From the NCBI GenBank assembly GCA_015661985.1, contig DQVB01000375.1:1-5054 (forward strand): 5,054 bases of DNA, in the 5' to 3' direction. Below, one piece after another: positions 1 to 5,054 of this stretch; positions within the stretch are counted from its first letter, which is position 1; each line of letters starts with the position of its first letter. The DNA is from Planctomycetota bacterium. GTDB taxonomy: Bacteria; Planctomycetota; Planctomycetia; Pirellulales; Thermoguttaceae. A program made the translations under genes and the position numbers. The notes beneath the pieces are model-generated. The model was not told the origin of the DNA and ran no database searches. It saw nothing but the letters and a program-made list of their open reading frames with translations.

Positions 1-145
1 CATTCCAGAGAACGTACCAGACGGCGAAAAAGGTGACCAAAAGCAGGCAGATCAGCACCGCAGGGCTCTTCAGGGCTCGTCCCGGCTGCGAGGGTGCTGC
101 GCGCCGCGGCGCTTTGCGGCTGCGATTCGACGGTCGGGCTGGCAT
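1..145 (-). CDS. N-terminal fragment of a single-pass membrane-anchored protein, function unknown
   Basis: The gene starts at an ATG (145-143) and runs off the left edge, so only 48 residues are visible. Residues 1-28 are rich in Arg, Lys, Pro, Ser and Ala, with 8 basic residues in the first 26. Residues 29-47 form a hydrophobic stretch (AVLICLLLVTFFAVWYVLW) that reads as one transmembrane helix or an uncleaved signal anchor. By the positive-inside rule the N-terminus should be cytoplasmic and the unseen remainder periplasmic. There is no lipobox and no signal-peptidase site in the visible part. The start is well supported: a strong ribosome binding site lies 8 bases upstream and no other in-frame start lies near it. 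It is transcribed divergently from the propeller-cytochrome gene. I do not recognise the family, and many anchored envelope proteins begin this way. That the gene is real is fairly sure; its function is unknown. Confidence 0.7.
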   Translation of the reverse strand, partial: MPARPSNRSRKAPRRAAPSQPGRALKSPAVLICLLLVTFFAVWYVLWN

Positions 146-153
146 GGTGACGT

Positions 154-159
154 CCTCCC
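154..159 (-). promoter_or_regulatory. Shine-Dalgarno site of the left-edge membrane protein gene
   Basis: On the minus strand the sequence reads GGGAGG, with its last G 8 bases before the ATG at 145-143. This is a near-perfect anti-16S match at good spacing, and it fixes the start of the partial gene. It is the strongest ribosome binding site in the window; the starts of the cytochrome and the sugar kinase have only weak ones. Confidence 0.75.
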
Positions 160-240
160 ATTGAGATAACGGACCCCGAGGCAAGCGGCTTTACCAAATC
201 TCACCCGCCCACTCCAAACGTATCGCCTTGGTGGCCCCTC

Positions 241-278
241 GTGTCCCAGATACCAGAGGGACAGCTTCGTCTGGGCAC
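241..278. repeat. Imperfect inverted repeat in the divergent intergenic region
   Basis: GTG(T)CCCAGA at 241-250 is complementary to TCTGGGCAC at 270-278: nine pairs with one bulged T, around a 19-base loop. It lies roughly midway between the two divergent start codons (145 and 409), where an operator or a leader hairpin would be expected. No T-tract follows on either strand, so it is not an intrinsic terminator. It could equally be a chance repeat in GC-rich DNA. Apart from this repeat and the candidate promoter at 321-350, I see nothing definable between 160 and 408. Confidence 0.3.
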
Positions 279-320
279 CCCGATGCGGTCGATCTGCGCC
301 GCCCAACGACCTCGCTGCTG

Positions 321-350
321 CTGACATTGTCGTGCAGGCTTGGTTAGACT
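321..350 (+). promoter_or_regulatory. Candidate sigma-70-type promoter for the propeller-cytochrome gene
   Basis: CTGACA at 321-326 matches the -35 consensus at 5 of 6 positions. TAGACT at 345-350 matches the -10 consensus at 4 of 6, and the spacer is 18 bases. Transcription would begin near 357 and leave a leader of about 50 bases before the ATG at 409. If so, it excludes an in-frame TTG at 340 as the start codon. This was found by eye only, and planctomycete promoters often deviate from the E. coli consensus, so it is tentative. Confidence 0.3.
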
Positions 351-408
351 GGAGGGCTTGGCCCGCTGGGTTCGGTTCGTGCAAACACAGTCCGGTTCGA
401 TACGAGCC

Positions 409-2238
409 ATGCTGCGCACCGCAAGATGCCGATCGTTCGTCTGCCAGGCCGCCCTTTGGATCGCCTCGGCGGGCGCGGCCCGTTCGGAGGAGTACTTGGG
501 CCCATGGGACCTGGCTTTGTCCCCTTCGGGTGAGGTCCTCTACGTGGCGCTCCGGGATGCTCGCCAAGTGGCCTGGATCGTCTTGCCGGAAGGCAAGGTG
601 GTGCGCCGCGTGGGGTTGCCGGCAGCGCCCACCGGTTTGGCCGTCACCCCGGGCGGCTCAACGCTGGTTGTCACTTGCGCGGCCCCCCGCAGTACGATCG
701 CGTTGGTCGATACGTCTTCGGGTAAAGTGATCAACACGATCCCGGCGGGCCATACGGCCAACGGGCCGGCCATCAGTCCGGACGGGAAACGGCTCTACGT
801 ATGCCATCGCTTTGACAACGAGCTCATGACGGTGGAGCTGGCCTCCGGCCGGGTGGAGGGCCGGATCGCCGTGCCGCGCGAACCCGTGGCGGCCGTGGTC
901 ACCCCGGACGGGGGAACCGTGCTGGTGGCCAACCACCTGCCCCACTCCCGCACCGATGCGGTGTACATGGCGAATGTGGCGGCCGAAGTGACGGCGATCG
1001 ACACGGCCAGCGGTCGAGCCACCTCCATTGCCCTCCCCAACGGATCGCACAGCTTGCGCGATATCTGCCTTTCGCCCGACGGGAAGTACGCCTACGTGAC
1101 CCACATCCTGTCCAACTTCGAGTTGACGCCAACCCACCTGGACCAAGGCTGGGTCCACGTCAACACCGTGAGCGTGATCGATACGCAATCGCGCCGCGTG
1201 CTCAACACCGTGGGATTGGACGAGATGTACTCCGGGGCCGCCAATCCGTGGGGGGTGGTTTGCGCCGCTGATGGCCAGTGGGTGGGCGTGAGTCACGCGG
1301 GCACGCATCAGCTGAGCCTGATCGAGGCATCGGCAGCCCGGGGGTCGCTCGTTTATCTGTACATCAGCACGTTGGCCGGAGCGATTCCAGACGATCCGCG
1401 CGTGGGCAAGGACCTCCATCGACGGGTCGATCTTCCGGGCAAAGGGCCGCGGGCCGTGGCCGCCGCCGGCAACCGGCTGTATGTGGCCCAGTATTTCAGC
1501 GACAGCGTCGCGGTGGTGGACTTGGACGATCCCCAGAAACCCGCGCGCCTTCTGCCCCTGGGACCCGAGCCGCAGCTGAGTCTCCGCCGCCGGGGCGAGC
1601 TGTTGTTCAACGATGCGACGATCTGCTACCAGCAGTGGCAGAGCTGCGCCAGTTGCCATCCGGACGGGCGCACCGACGCGCTGAACTGGGATCTGATGAA
1701 CGACGGGCTGGGCAACTTCAAGAACACCAAGAGCATGGTGCTGGCCCACCGGACCCCGCCGGCGATGGCCGAGGGCGTGCGATCCTCGGCAGAAGCGGCC
1801 GTGCGCGCGGGGATCCAACACATCCTGTTCGCCGACCGGCCGGAGGAGGAAGCGGCGGCCATCGACGCCTATTTGAAATCATTGCGTCCCGTACCCAGCC
1901 CGTATCTCGTGGACGGCCAGCTCAGCCCGGCGGCCCGTCGTGGCCAGCGTCTGTTCCACAGCCGGCGCCTGGGCTGCGCCCGCTGCCACCCGCCCCCGCT
2001 CTACACGGACCTGAAGATGCACGACGTGGGCACGAAAACCCTGTATGAGTTCTCCTCGCGTTTCGACACGCCTACGCTGATCGAGGCTTGGCGCACGGCC
2101 CCCTATTTGCACGACGGCCGGTACTTGACTGTCCAGGAACTGCTCGGCGAAGGCAAACACGGATCCAGTCACGGCGACGTGGATGGCCTGAGGCCGGAGG
2201 AGATCAGTGATTTGGCTCAGTTCGTCCTTTCGTTGTGA
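409..2238 (+). CDS. Exported YVTN-type beta-propeller / di-heme cytochrome c fusion protein
   Basis: A 609-residue protein with three parts. Residues 1 to about 26 look like a Sec signal peptide: basic start, hydrophobic middle, and a small-residue stretch AGAA before SEE. Residues about 30-385 are beta-propeller repeats of the YVTN/40-residue type, with recurring blade motifs such as SPSGEVLYVA, SPDGKRLYV, TPDGGTVLVAN and SPDGKYAYV, each followed by an 'xVxDTxSG' turn. Residues about 395-609 resemble the MauG/bacterial cytochrome c peroxidase superfamily. They carry two c-type haem sites, CASCH at 413-417 and CARCH at 523-527, the conserved MHDVGT at 537-542, and DTPTLIEAWRTAPYLHDG ending at 570. 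Planctomycete genomes carry many such fusions, usually annotated as YncE-like or cell-surface proteins. Periplasmic electron transfer or peroxidase-like oxidation is inferred; the substrate is unknown. I chose ATG 409 over the in-frame TTG at 340 because it places the signal peptide at the N-terminus. Its ribosome binding site is weak. It appears monocistronic. Confidence 0.88.
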   Translation: MLRTARCRSFVCQAALWIASAGAARSEEYLGPWDLALSPSGEVLYVALRDARQVAWIVLPEGKVVRRVGLPAAPTGLAVTPGGSTLVVTCAAPRSTIALVDTSSGKVINTIPAGHTANGPAISPDGKRLYVCHRFDNELMTVELASGRVEGRIAVPREPVAAVVTPDGGTVLVANHLPHSRTDAVYMANVAAEVTAIDTASGRATSIALPNGSHSLRDICLSPDGKYAYVTHILSNFELTPTHLDQGWVHVNTVSVIDTQSRRVLNTVGLDEMYSGAANPWGVVCAADGQWVGVSHAGTHQLSLIEASAARGSLVYLYISTLAGAIPDDPRVGKDLHRRVDLPGKGPRAVAAAGNRLYVAQYFSDSVAVVDLDDPQKPARLLPLGPEPQLSLRRRGELLFNDATICYQQWQSCASCHPDGRTDALNWDLMNDGLGNFKNTKSMVLAHRTPPAMAEGVRSSAEAAVRAGIQHILFADRPEEEAAAIDAYLKSLRPVPSPYLVDGQLSPAARRGQRLFHSRRLGCARCHPPPLYTDLKMHDVGTKTLYEFSSRFDTPTLIEAWRTAPYLHDGRYLTVQELLGEGKHGSSHGDVDGLRPEEISDLAQFVLSL

Positions 2239-2374
2239 AAGAGCGGCAGTGGATTTGGCCGTGATGGGCGTGGGCTGGGACGGGTGATACTGCTCCGGCC
2301 GGTGGGGCGGCTGGGCGAGCTCATGGCTCCGCGACAAACCCCTTTGGGGCAGCGCGGGGTGGCAGGCCGTGGGA

Positions 2375-2403
2375 TTCCCGGCGCCGCCGGATTGGGATAT
2401 TCT
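2375..2403 (+). promoter_or_regulatory. Candidate promoter of rnpB
   Basis: TATTCT at 2398-2403 is a 4-of-6 match to a -10 box and sits at the right distance to start transcription at about 2410-2411, just before the P1 helix of the RNase P RNA. The -35 position (TTCCCG, 2375-2380, 17-base spacer) is a poor match. The -10 call is supported mainly by its spacing from an RNA 5' end that was deduced independently. The rest of the spacer from 2239 holds only short GC-rich hairpins, such as CCCC-TTT-GGGG at 2339-2349. None has a T-tract, so no clear terminator for the cytochrome gene is visible. Confidence 0.4.
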
Positions 2404-2410
2404 TACGGTT

Positions 2411-2874
2411 GAGCGGGACGCAGAGTGGACTGGATGGCCGCTGGCCGAGGCCGGATGCGTCGCCATATCGACGCCCCTGCGGCCTCGGCGAGAGGAAAGT
2501 CCGGGCTCCGCAGGACACGGTGGTGGGTAACGCCCACCGGCCGCAAGGCCAGGGAAAGTGCAACAGAGAGCAGACCGCCTCACAGGGTTCCCCCTGTGCG
2601 GTAAGGGTGAAACGGTGAGGTAAGAGCTCACCAGCAGGCCGGGTGACCGGCCTGGCTAGGCAAACCCCACCGGGAGCAAGGTCAAGCAGGGAGCAGCGGC
2701 TGGGGTGAAGCCCAGGTGGTTTCGCCCGCCCGCGGGCTGGTCCGGCCCGCTATCGACTCCCGGGTGGACCGCTCGAGGTGCCGAGCAATCGGCATCCTAG
2801 ATAAATGGCCATCGCCCGCCCGGTTTCGTCCGGACGGGAACAGAACCCGGCTTACAGGTCCGCTCGCGTCCCGC
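2411..2874 (+). ncRNA. rnpB: RNase P RNA, bacterial class A
   Basis: This is the catalytic RNA that removes 5' leaders from precursor tRNAs, working with the RnpA protein. Universally conserved cores are present: GAGGAAAGTCCGGGCTCC at 2492-2509, AGTGCAACAGAGAGCA at 2557-2572, GGTAAGGGTGAAA at 2600-2612, the L15 loop at 2657-2685 and ACAGAACCCGGCTTAC at 2840-2855. Helices that pair by hand: P1 2413-2421/2866-2874, extended by GAGTGGACT with GGTCCGCTC; P2 2433-2439/2807-2813; P3 2444-2453/2480-2489; P8 2522-2527/2533-2538; P9 2539-2550 with a GCAA loop; P12 2581-2587/2592-2598, short; P13 2614-2619/2627-2632; P14 2636-2642/2647-2653 with a GUGA loop; P17 2732-2737/2745-2750; P18 with a GCAA loop; P19 2815-2823/2830-2838. 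GTCC in loop 17 (2740-2743) pairs with GGAC at 2513-2516 as the P6 pseudoknot, which marks class A. A small hairpin at 2700-2715 sits where P16.1 would lie. Ends are set by P1 and may be a few bases off. Confidence 0.97.
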
Positions 2875-2881
2875 TTTTTTT
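2866..2881 (+). terminator. P1 3' strand plus T-tract: probable rnpB transcription end
   Basis: The 3' strand of P1 (GCGTCCCGC, 2866-2874) is followed at once by seven T (2875-2881). A GC-rich duplex running into a U-tract is the design of an intrinsic terminator. Here, however, the partner strand lies about 450 bases upstream. I found no good local hairpin that abuts the T-tract; the nearest option, CGGGA 2835-2839 with TCCCG 2869-2873, has 5 pairs and a loop of 29. Termination at this point is likely, but the mechanism is inferred. Confidence 0.55.
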
Positions 2882-2893
2882 GCCCCACGGCGC

Positions 2894-2920
2894 CCAGCCG
2901 CTGCAAGAGAATTCGGCTGG
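2894..2920. repeat. Hairpin between convergent rnpB and the sugar kinase gene
   Basis: CCAGCCG (2894-2900) pairs with CGGCTGG (2914-2920): seven pairs with a 13-base loop, lying 10 bases past the kinase stop codon on the minus strand. It is where a terminator for the minus-strand pair would be expected. No T-tract follows it in the minus direction, so it is at best a weak or factor-assisted terminator, or a 3'-end stabiliser. Confidence 0.3.
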
Positions 2921-2930
2921 CGGCTTTCGG

Positions 2931-3896
2931 TCAGCGCAAACCTGCCAGGCGGAGCGTTTCGTCCAGCGACCCCAGGGCTGTGGTGGCCCCGACGGCGGTG
3001 ATCGACAGCGAGGCGGCTGCGGCGCCCAACCGGCCTGCCTGGGCAGGGGGCATCCCGCGCAGCAGGCCGGTCAATAGGCCCGCGTAGAAGGCGTCGCCCG
3101 CCCCGGTGGTGTCGACGACCGATGCAGGGGGCTGAATCGCATCGACCTTGATGTACTCTCCCGGAGTCGGATTGAGCAGAGCGCCTTGCGGACCCAGTTT
3201 GACGCCCACCAGGCCCTTCGCCCCCGCACGCCGGTAAACCTCCACAATCTGTCGCGGGTCACTTGATCCGGTCTGGTTTGTCGCCTCGGTCAAGCTGGGG
3301 ACGTAGACATCCAAGTGCTCAAGCGCCCGGCCCAGCGGCTGGAAGGGTCCGCCATCGCCAGCCGAATCCAGGGCGGTGCGACATCCCGTGCCGCGGATCG
3401 CTTGGAGCACGTCAGCCAGCTGCGGCTCCAGTGCAGGCAACGCTGAATAATAGCCGATCAGCGCCATGTGGCTGCGGGAGAACAGCTCCAGGTTGTCCAG
3501 CAGCAGGCGGCCGTCAAGGGCCGCTGTGGCGCCCGGGCTGTAGACAAAACTCCGCTGGCCGCAGCTGTCGATCATCACGACCACCGACGTGGTGGGCAGG
3601 GATGGGTGTGTGGCCAGGTGCGACGTGTCGACGCCCTCGTACTGGAGTGAACTGCGGAACCAATCGCCCCAGTGGTCGCTGCCCACTTGGCCCAGGGCGG
3701 CCACCTTCAAACCCAGGCGGGCCATGGCGATACCTGCATTGGAAACGATGCCCCCGGTGGCCACTCGGATCGGATCCACGATCCGCAAGGTCCCTTCGCC
3801 CACGGGACGGTCCAAGGGAAAGGGGCGCACCAGGATATCCACTACGGCGGAACCGCACACGACGCAGTCAAACACGGTCGGCTGGGTTTCGGGCAT
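2931..3896 (-). CDS. PfkB-family (ribokinase-like) carbohydrate kinase
   Basis: A 321-residue cytoplasmic kinase, a normal length for the family, that transfers the ATP gamma-phosphate to a sugar or nucleoside hydroxyl. The N-terminal part has the substrate-lid strand (CGSAVVDILVRP, residues 14-25). The first PfkB signature follows, ATGGIVSNAGIAMARLG at 46-62, then VAALGQVGSDHWG. GATAAL at 122-127 is the usual mid-domain glycine motif. The second signature DTTGAGDAF at 262-270 provides the anion hole and the catalytic base, Asp268. The Asn-x-x-Glu metal motif reads SLTE at 201-204, with Ser where Asn is usual. KLGPQGALL at 233-241 is the conserved nucleotide-site strand. The substrate cannot be named. 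ATG 3896 is chosen; a GTG at 3905 would add three residues, and neither has a strong ribosome binding site. It begins 36 bases after the oxidoreductase stop on the same strand, so co-transcription is likely. Confidence 0.9.
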   Translation of the reverse strand: MPETQPTVFDCVVCGSAVVDILVRPFPLDRPVGEGTLRIVDPIRVATGGIVSNAGIAMARLGLKVAALGQVGSDHWGDWFRSSLQYEGVDTSHLATHPSLPTTSVVVMIDSCGQRSFVYSPGATAALDGRLLLDNLELFSRSHMALIGYYSALPALEPQLADVLQAIRGTGCRTALDSAGDGGPFQPLGRALEHLDVYVPSLTEATNQTGSSDPRQIVEVYRRAGAKGLVGVKLGPQGALLNPTPGEYIKVDAIQPPASVVDTTGAGDAFYAGLLTGLLRGMPPAQAGRLGAAAASLSITAVGATTALGSLDETLRLAGLR

Positions 3897-3932
3897 GGGA
3901 GGCACAGGCCTGGAGGGAAGCGGACGTCCCGT

Positions 3933-5054
3933 TCAGACGGTGTCGGGTTCCGGGTGGACCCAGGGGGCTCGATAGGGCCTGCGCAACAACCGGTTGGCCT
4001 CTTCGTCGCCAACCACCTGACCCTGGGCAGGATCCCACGTCAGGGTTCGGCCCAGCTTCAGCGCGATGTTGGCCAGGATGCAGCTGGTTGTGGAGATGTA
4101 ACCCTCTTCGATGTCGGCTACCGGCCGCCCGCGGTTGGCTACCGCCCCCAGGAAGTCCAGCATATGGTAGCGAACAGCGGGTGCCACATGCCGCTCCAGG
4201 CGTTTTTCCGTTTTGTCTTCCGGATACTGCTCCAGCTCGTACGTCACGTCCCGGTGGACCGGCTTGCCTGCACCGCGGGGGACGAAATCGTATTGGAAGA
4301 CGCTCACTTTCAGCGTGCCTTTGTCACCGTAGAAGGTGGCGGCCCAGGGATAATCCTTGTCGGGCGGGTCGCCCCAGGTGCGATGCTGCCAGACCACGGT
4401 CAGGTCGTGCTGGGGGAAGTCGAACGTGGCCGTCTGCGTGTCCGTGATGTTCGCCATGCTCTGTTTGTCTACGAAGATGCCCCCGAGCGAACTGACCCGG
4501 GTGGGCCAGCCGAGTCCCATCATCCAGCGAACCATGTCGAGCATATGGATGCACATATCGCCGATGATACCATTGCCGTACTCCATGAAAGAACGCCAAC
4601 GGCCGGGGTGGATCAGCTCGTTGTAGGGCCGCATGGGTGCTGGGCCGACCCACATCTCCCAATCCAAGTGCGGGGGCGGCTCCGTGTTGGGCGGATTGCC
4701 CCGGACCCGCATGTGGTAGTAGCAGTAGATCTCCACCAGGCCGATCTTGCCCAGCTTGCCCGAGCGGATGAACTCATCCCGGGCCTCGACGATATGGGGC
4801 GTGCTCCGCCGCTGCGTGCCCACCTGGACTACGCGCCGGTATTTGCGGGCCGCGGCCAGCATCGCTTGGCCCTCCACCACATCCACACTGATCGGCTTCT
4901 GCACGTAGACGTCGGCCCCCGCCTGGACGGCGGCGATCATCGGCAGGGCGTGCCAGTGATCCGGCGGTGCGATGAGTACGATCTCCAAATCGCCTTCGGC
5001 CAGCATCTGCCGATAGTCGCCGTACGTGCGGGGTGTCTTCCTCGACCTTTGGCG
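3933..5054 (-). CDS. Gfo/Idh/MocA-family oxidoreductase, N-terminus cut by window edge
   Basis: The frame stays open to the last base of the window, giving 373 C-terminal residues. The GxGxxG nucleotide-binding start, and any Tat signal, lie outside. Visible parts of the NAD(P) domain are TYGDYRQML, the cofactor strand IAPPDHWHAL at about 28-37 of the fragment, and the catalytic-lysine motif VQKPIS at 51-56 (Lys53; most relatives have EKP). The alpha/beta catalytic domain holds GDMCIHMLDMVRW at 165-177, with His170 in the place of the conserved active-site histidine. The tail WDPAQGQVVGDEEANRLL and RPYRAPW is typical of a subgroup expanded in planctomycetes. The family oxidises or reduces sugars, polyols or their derivatives with NAD(P); this substrate is unknown. 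An internal ATG at 5006 is not the true start, because conserved sequence continues upstream of it. It is probably the first gene of a pair with the PfkB kinase. Confidence 0.92.
   Translation of the reverse strand, partial: RQRSRKTPRTYGDYRQMLAEGDLEIVLIAPPDHWHALPMIAAVQAGADVYVQKPISVDVVEGQAMLAAARKYRRVVQVGTQRRSTPHIVEARDEFIRSGKLGKIGLVEIYCYYHMRVRGNPPNTEPPPHLDWEMWVGPAPMRPYNELIHPGRWRSFMEYGNGIIGDMCIHMLDMVRWMMGLGWPTRVSSLGGIFVDKQSMANITDTQTATFDFPQHDLTVVWQHRTWGDPPDKDYPWAATFYGDKGTLKVSVFQYDFVPRGAGKPVHRDVTYELEQYPEDKTEKRLERHVAPAVRYHMLDFLGAVANRGRPVADIEEGYISTTSCILANIALKLGRTLTWDPAQGQVVGDEEANRLLRRPYRAPWVHPEPDTV

Noticed and set aside
165..198. Possible promoter for the left-edge gene on the minus strand (TTGGTA and TTATCT)
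   Set aside because: The spacing between the two boxes is about 22 bases, too long for a sigma-70 promoter, and neither box is a strong match.
70..567. Minus-strand open frame across the left gene, the intergenic region and the cytochrome start
   Set aside because: It overlaps the better-supported partial gene (with its strong ribosome binding site) in another frame and has Arg-rich, unordered content.
658..1821. Long open frame (387 codons) on the minus strand inside the cytochrome gene
   Set aside because: It lies wholly antisense to a well-supported gene. Its translation is a His/Gly/Arg-rich low-complexity product with no recognisable domain, as expected from a GC-rich shadow frame.
2339..2349. 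CCCC-TTT-GGGG hairpin as a terminator of the cytochrome gene
   Set aside because: Only four pairs with a three-base loop and no following T-tract, about 100 bases after the stop codon; too weak to call.
1879..2631. Open frame (250 codons) on the minus strand covering the cytochrome end, the spacer and part of rnpB
   Set aside because: It crosses the conserved RNase P RNA core and a haem-binding coding region in antisense and shows no family features.
2716..3087. Plus-strand open frame running out of rnpB into the kinase gene
   Set aside because: It starts inside the RNase P RNA, crosses the T-tract and is antisense to conserved kinase sequence. There is no ribosome binding site or domain.
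3263..4447. Long open frame (394 codons) on the plus strand across the kinase and oxidoreductase genes
   Set aside because: The product is rich in Arg, Pro and Gly, has no domain, and spans the junction of two conserved genes on the other strand. It is a composition artefact.
1..5054. Search for tRNAs, CRISPR repeats, insertion sequences, attachment sites and phage or defence genes
   Set aside because: No cloverleaf, regularly spaced direct repeat, transposase motif or terminal inverted repeat could be recognised. The genes look like ordinary chromosomal content.

Overview
This GC-rich bacterial window most likely comes from a planctomycete, in the Pirellula/Thermogutta-like part of the phylum. 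That placement is an inference. It rests on gene types typical of the group: a secreted YVTN beta-propeller fused to a di-heme cytochrome, a Gfo/Idh/MocA oxidoreductase with a recognisable C-terminal tail, and a PfkB sugar kinase. The class A RNase P RNA with extra helices between L15 and P17 and after P2 also fits. There is no marker gene here that proves the phylum.

Layout, left to right. (1) Positions 1-145, minus strand: the first 48 codons of a protein with a basic, proline-rich N-terminus and one membrane segment, preceded by a strong ribosome binding site. (2) Positions 146-408: a divergent intergenic region with an imperfect inverted repeat and a candidate promoter facing right. (3) Positions 409-2238, plus strand: an exported 609-residue propeller/di-heme cytochrome c protein. 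(4) Positions 2239-2410: a 172-base spacer ending in a candidate promoter. (5) Positions 2411-2874, plus strand: the RNase P RNA gene rnpB, in which P1, P2, P3, P8, P9, P12, P13, P14, L15, P17, the P6 pseudoknot, P18 and P19 can all be traced by hand. A run of seven T follows P1 directly. (6) Positions 2931-5054, minus strand: a two-gene unit. The upstream gene is a Gfo/Idh/MocA oxidoreductase cut by the right window edge, and the downstream gene is a PfkB-family sugar kinase.

The two minus-strand genes lie 36 bases apart and probably form one transcript. It would pair NAD(P)-dependent sugar or polyol oxidation with sugar phosphorylation, but the sequence does not reveal the substrate. The cytochrome is likely periplasmic and redox-active, and it has no obvious link to the sugar genes. 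rnpB is a housekeeping gene that converges on the sugar-gene transcript, with only 56 bases between the end of the RNA and the kinase stop codon.

I found no mobile element, CRISPR array, tRNA, phage gene or clear novel system. The points most worth checking are in the RNase P RNA: a GGC in place of the usual GGU in the tRNA-CCA-binding loop, and an unusually long P1 that runs straight into a T-tract and may serve as its own terminator.
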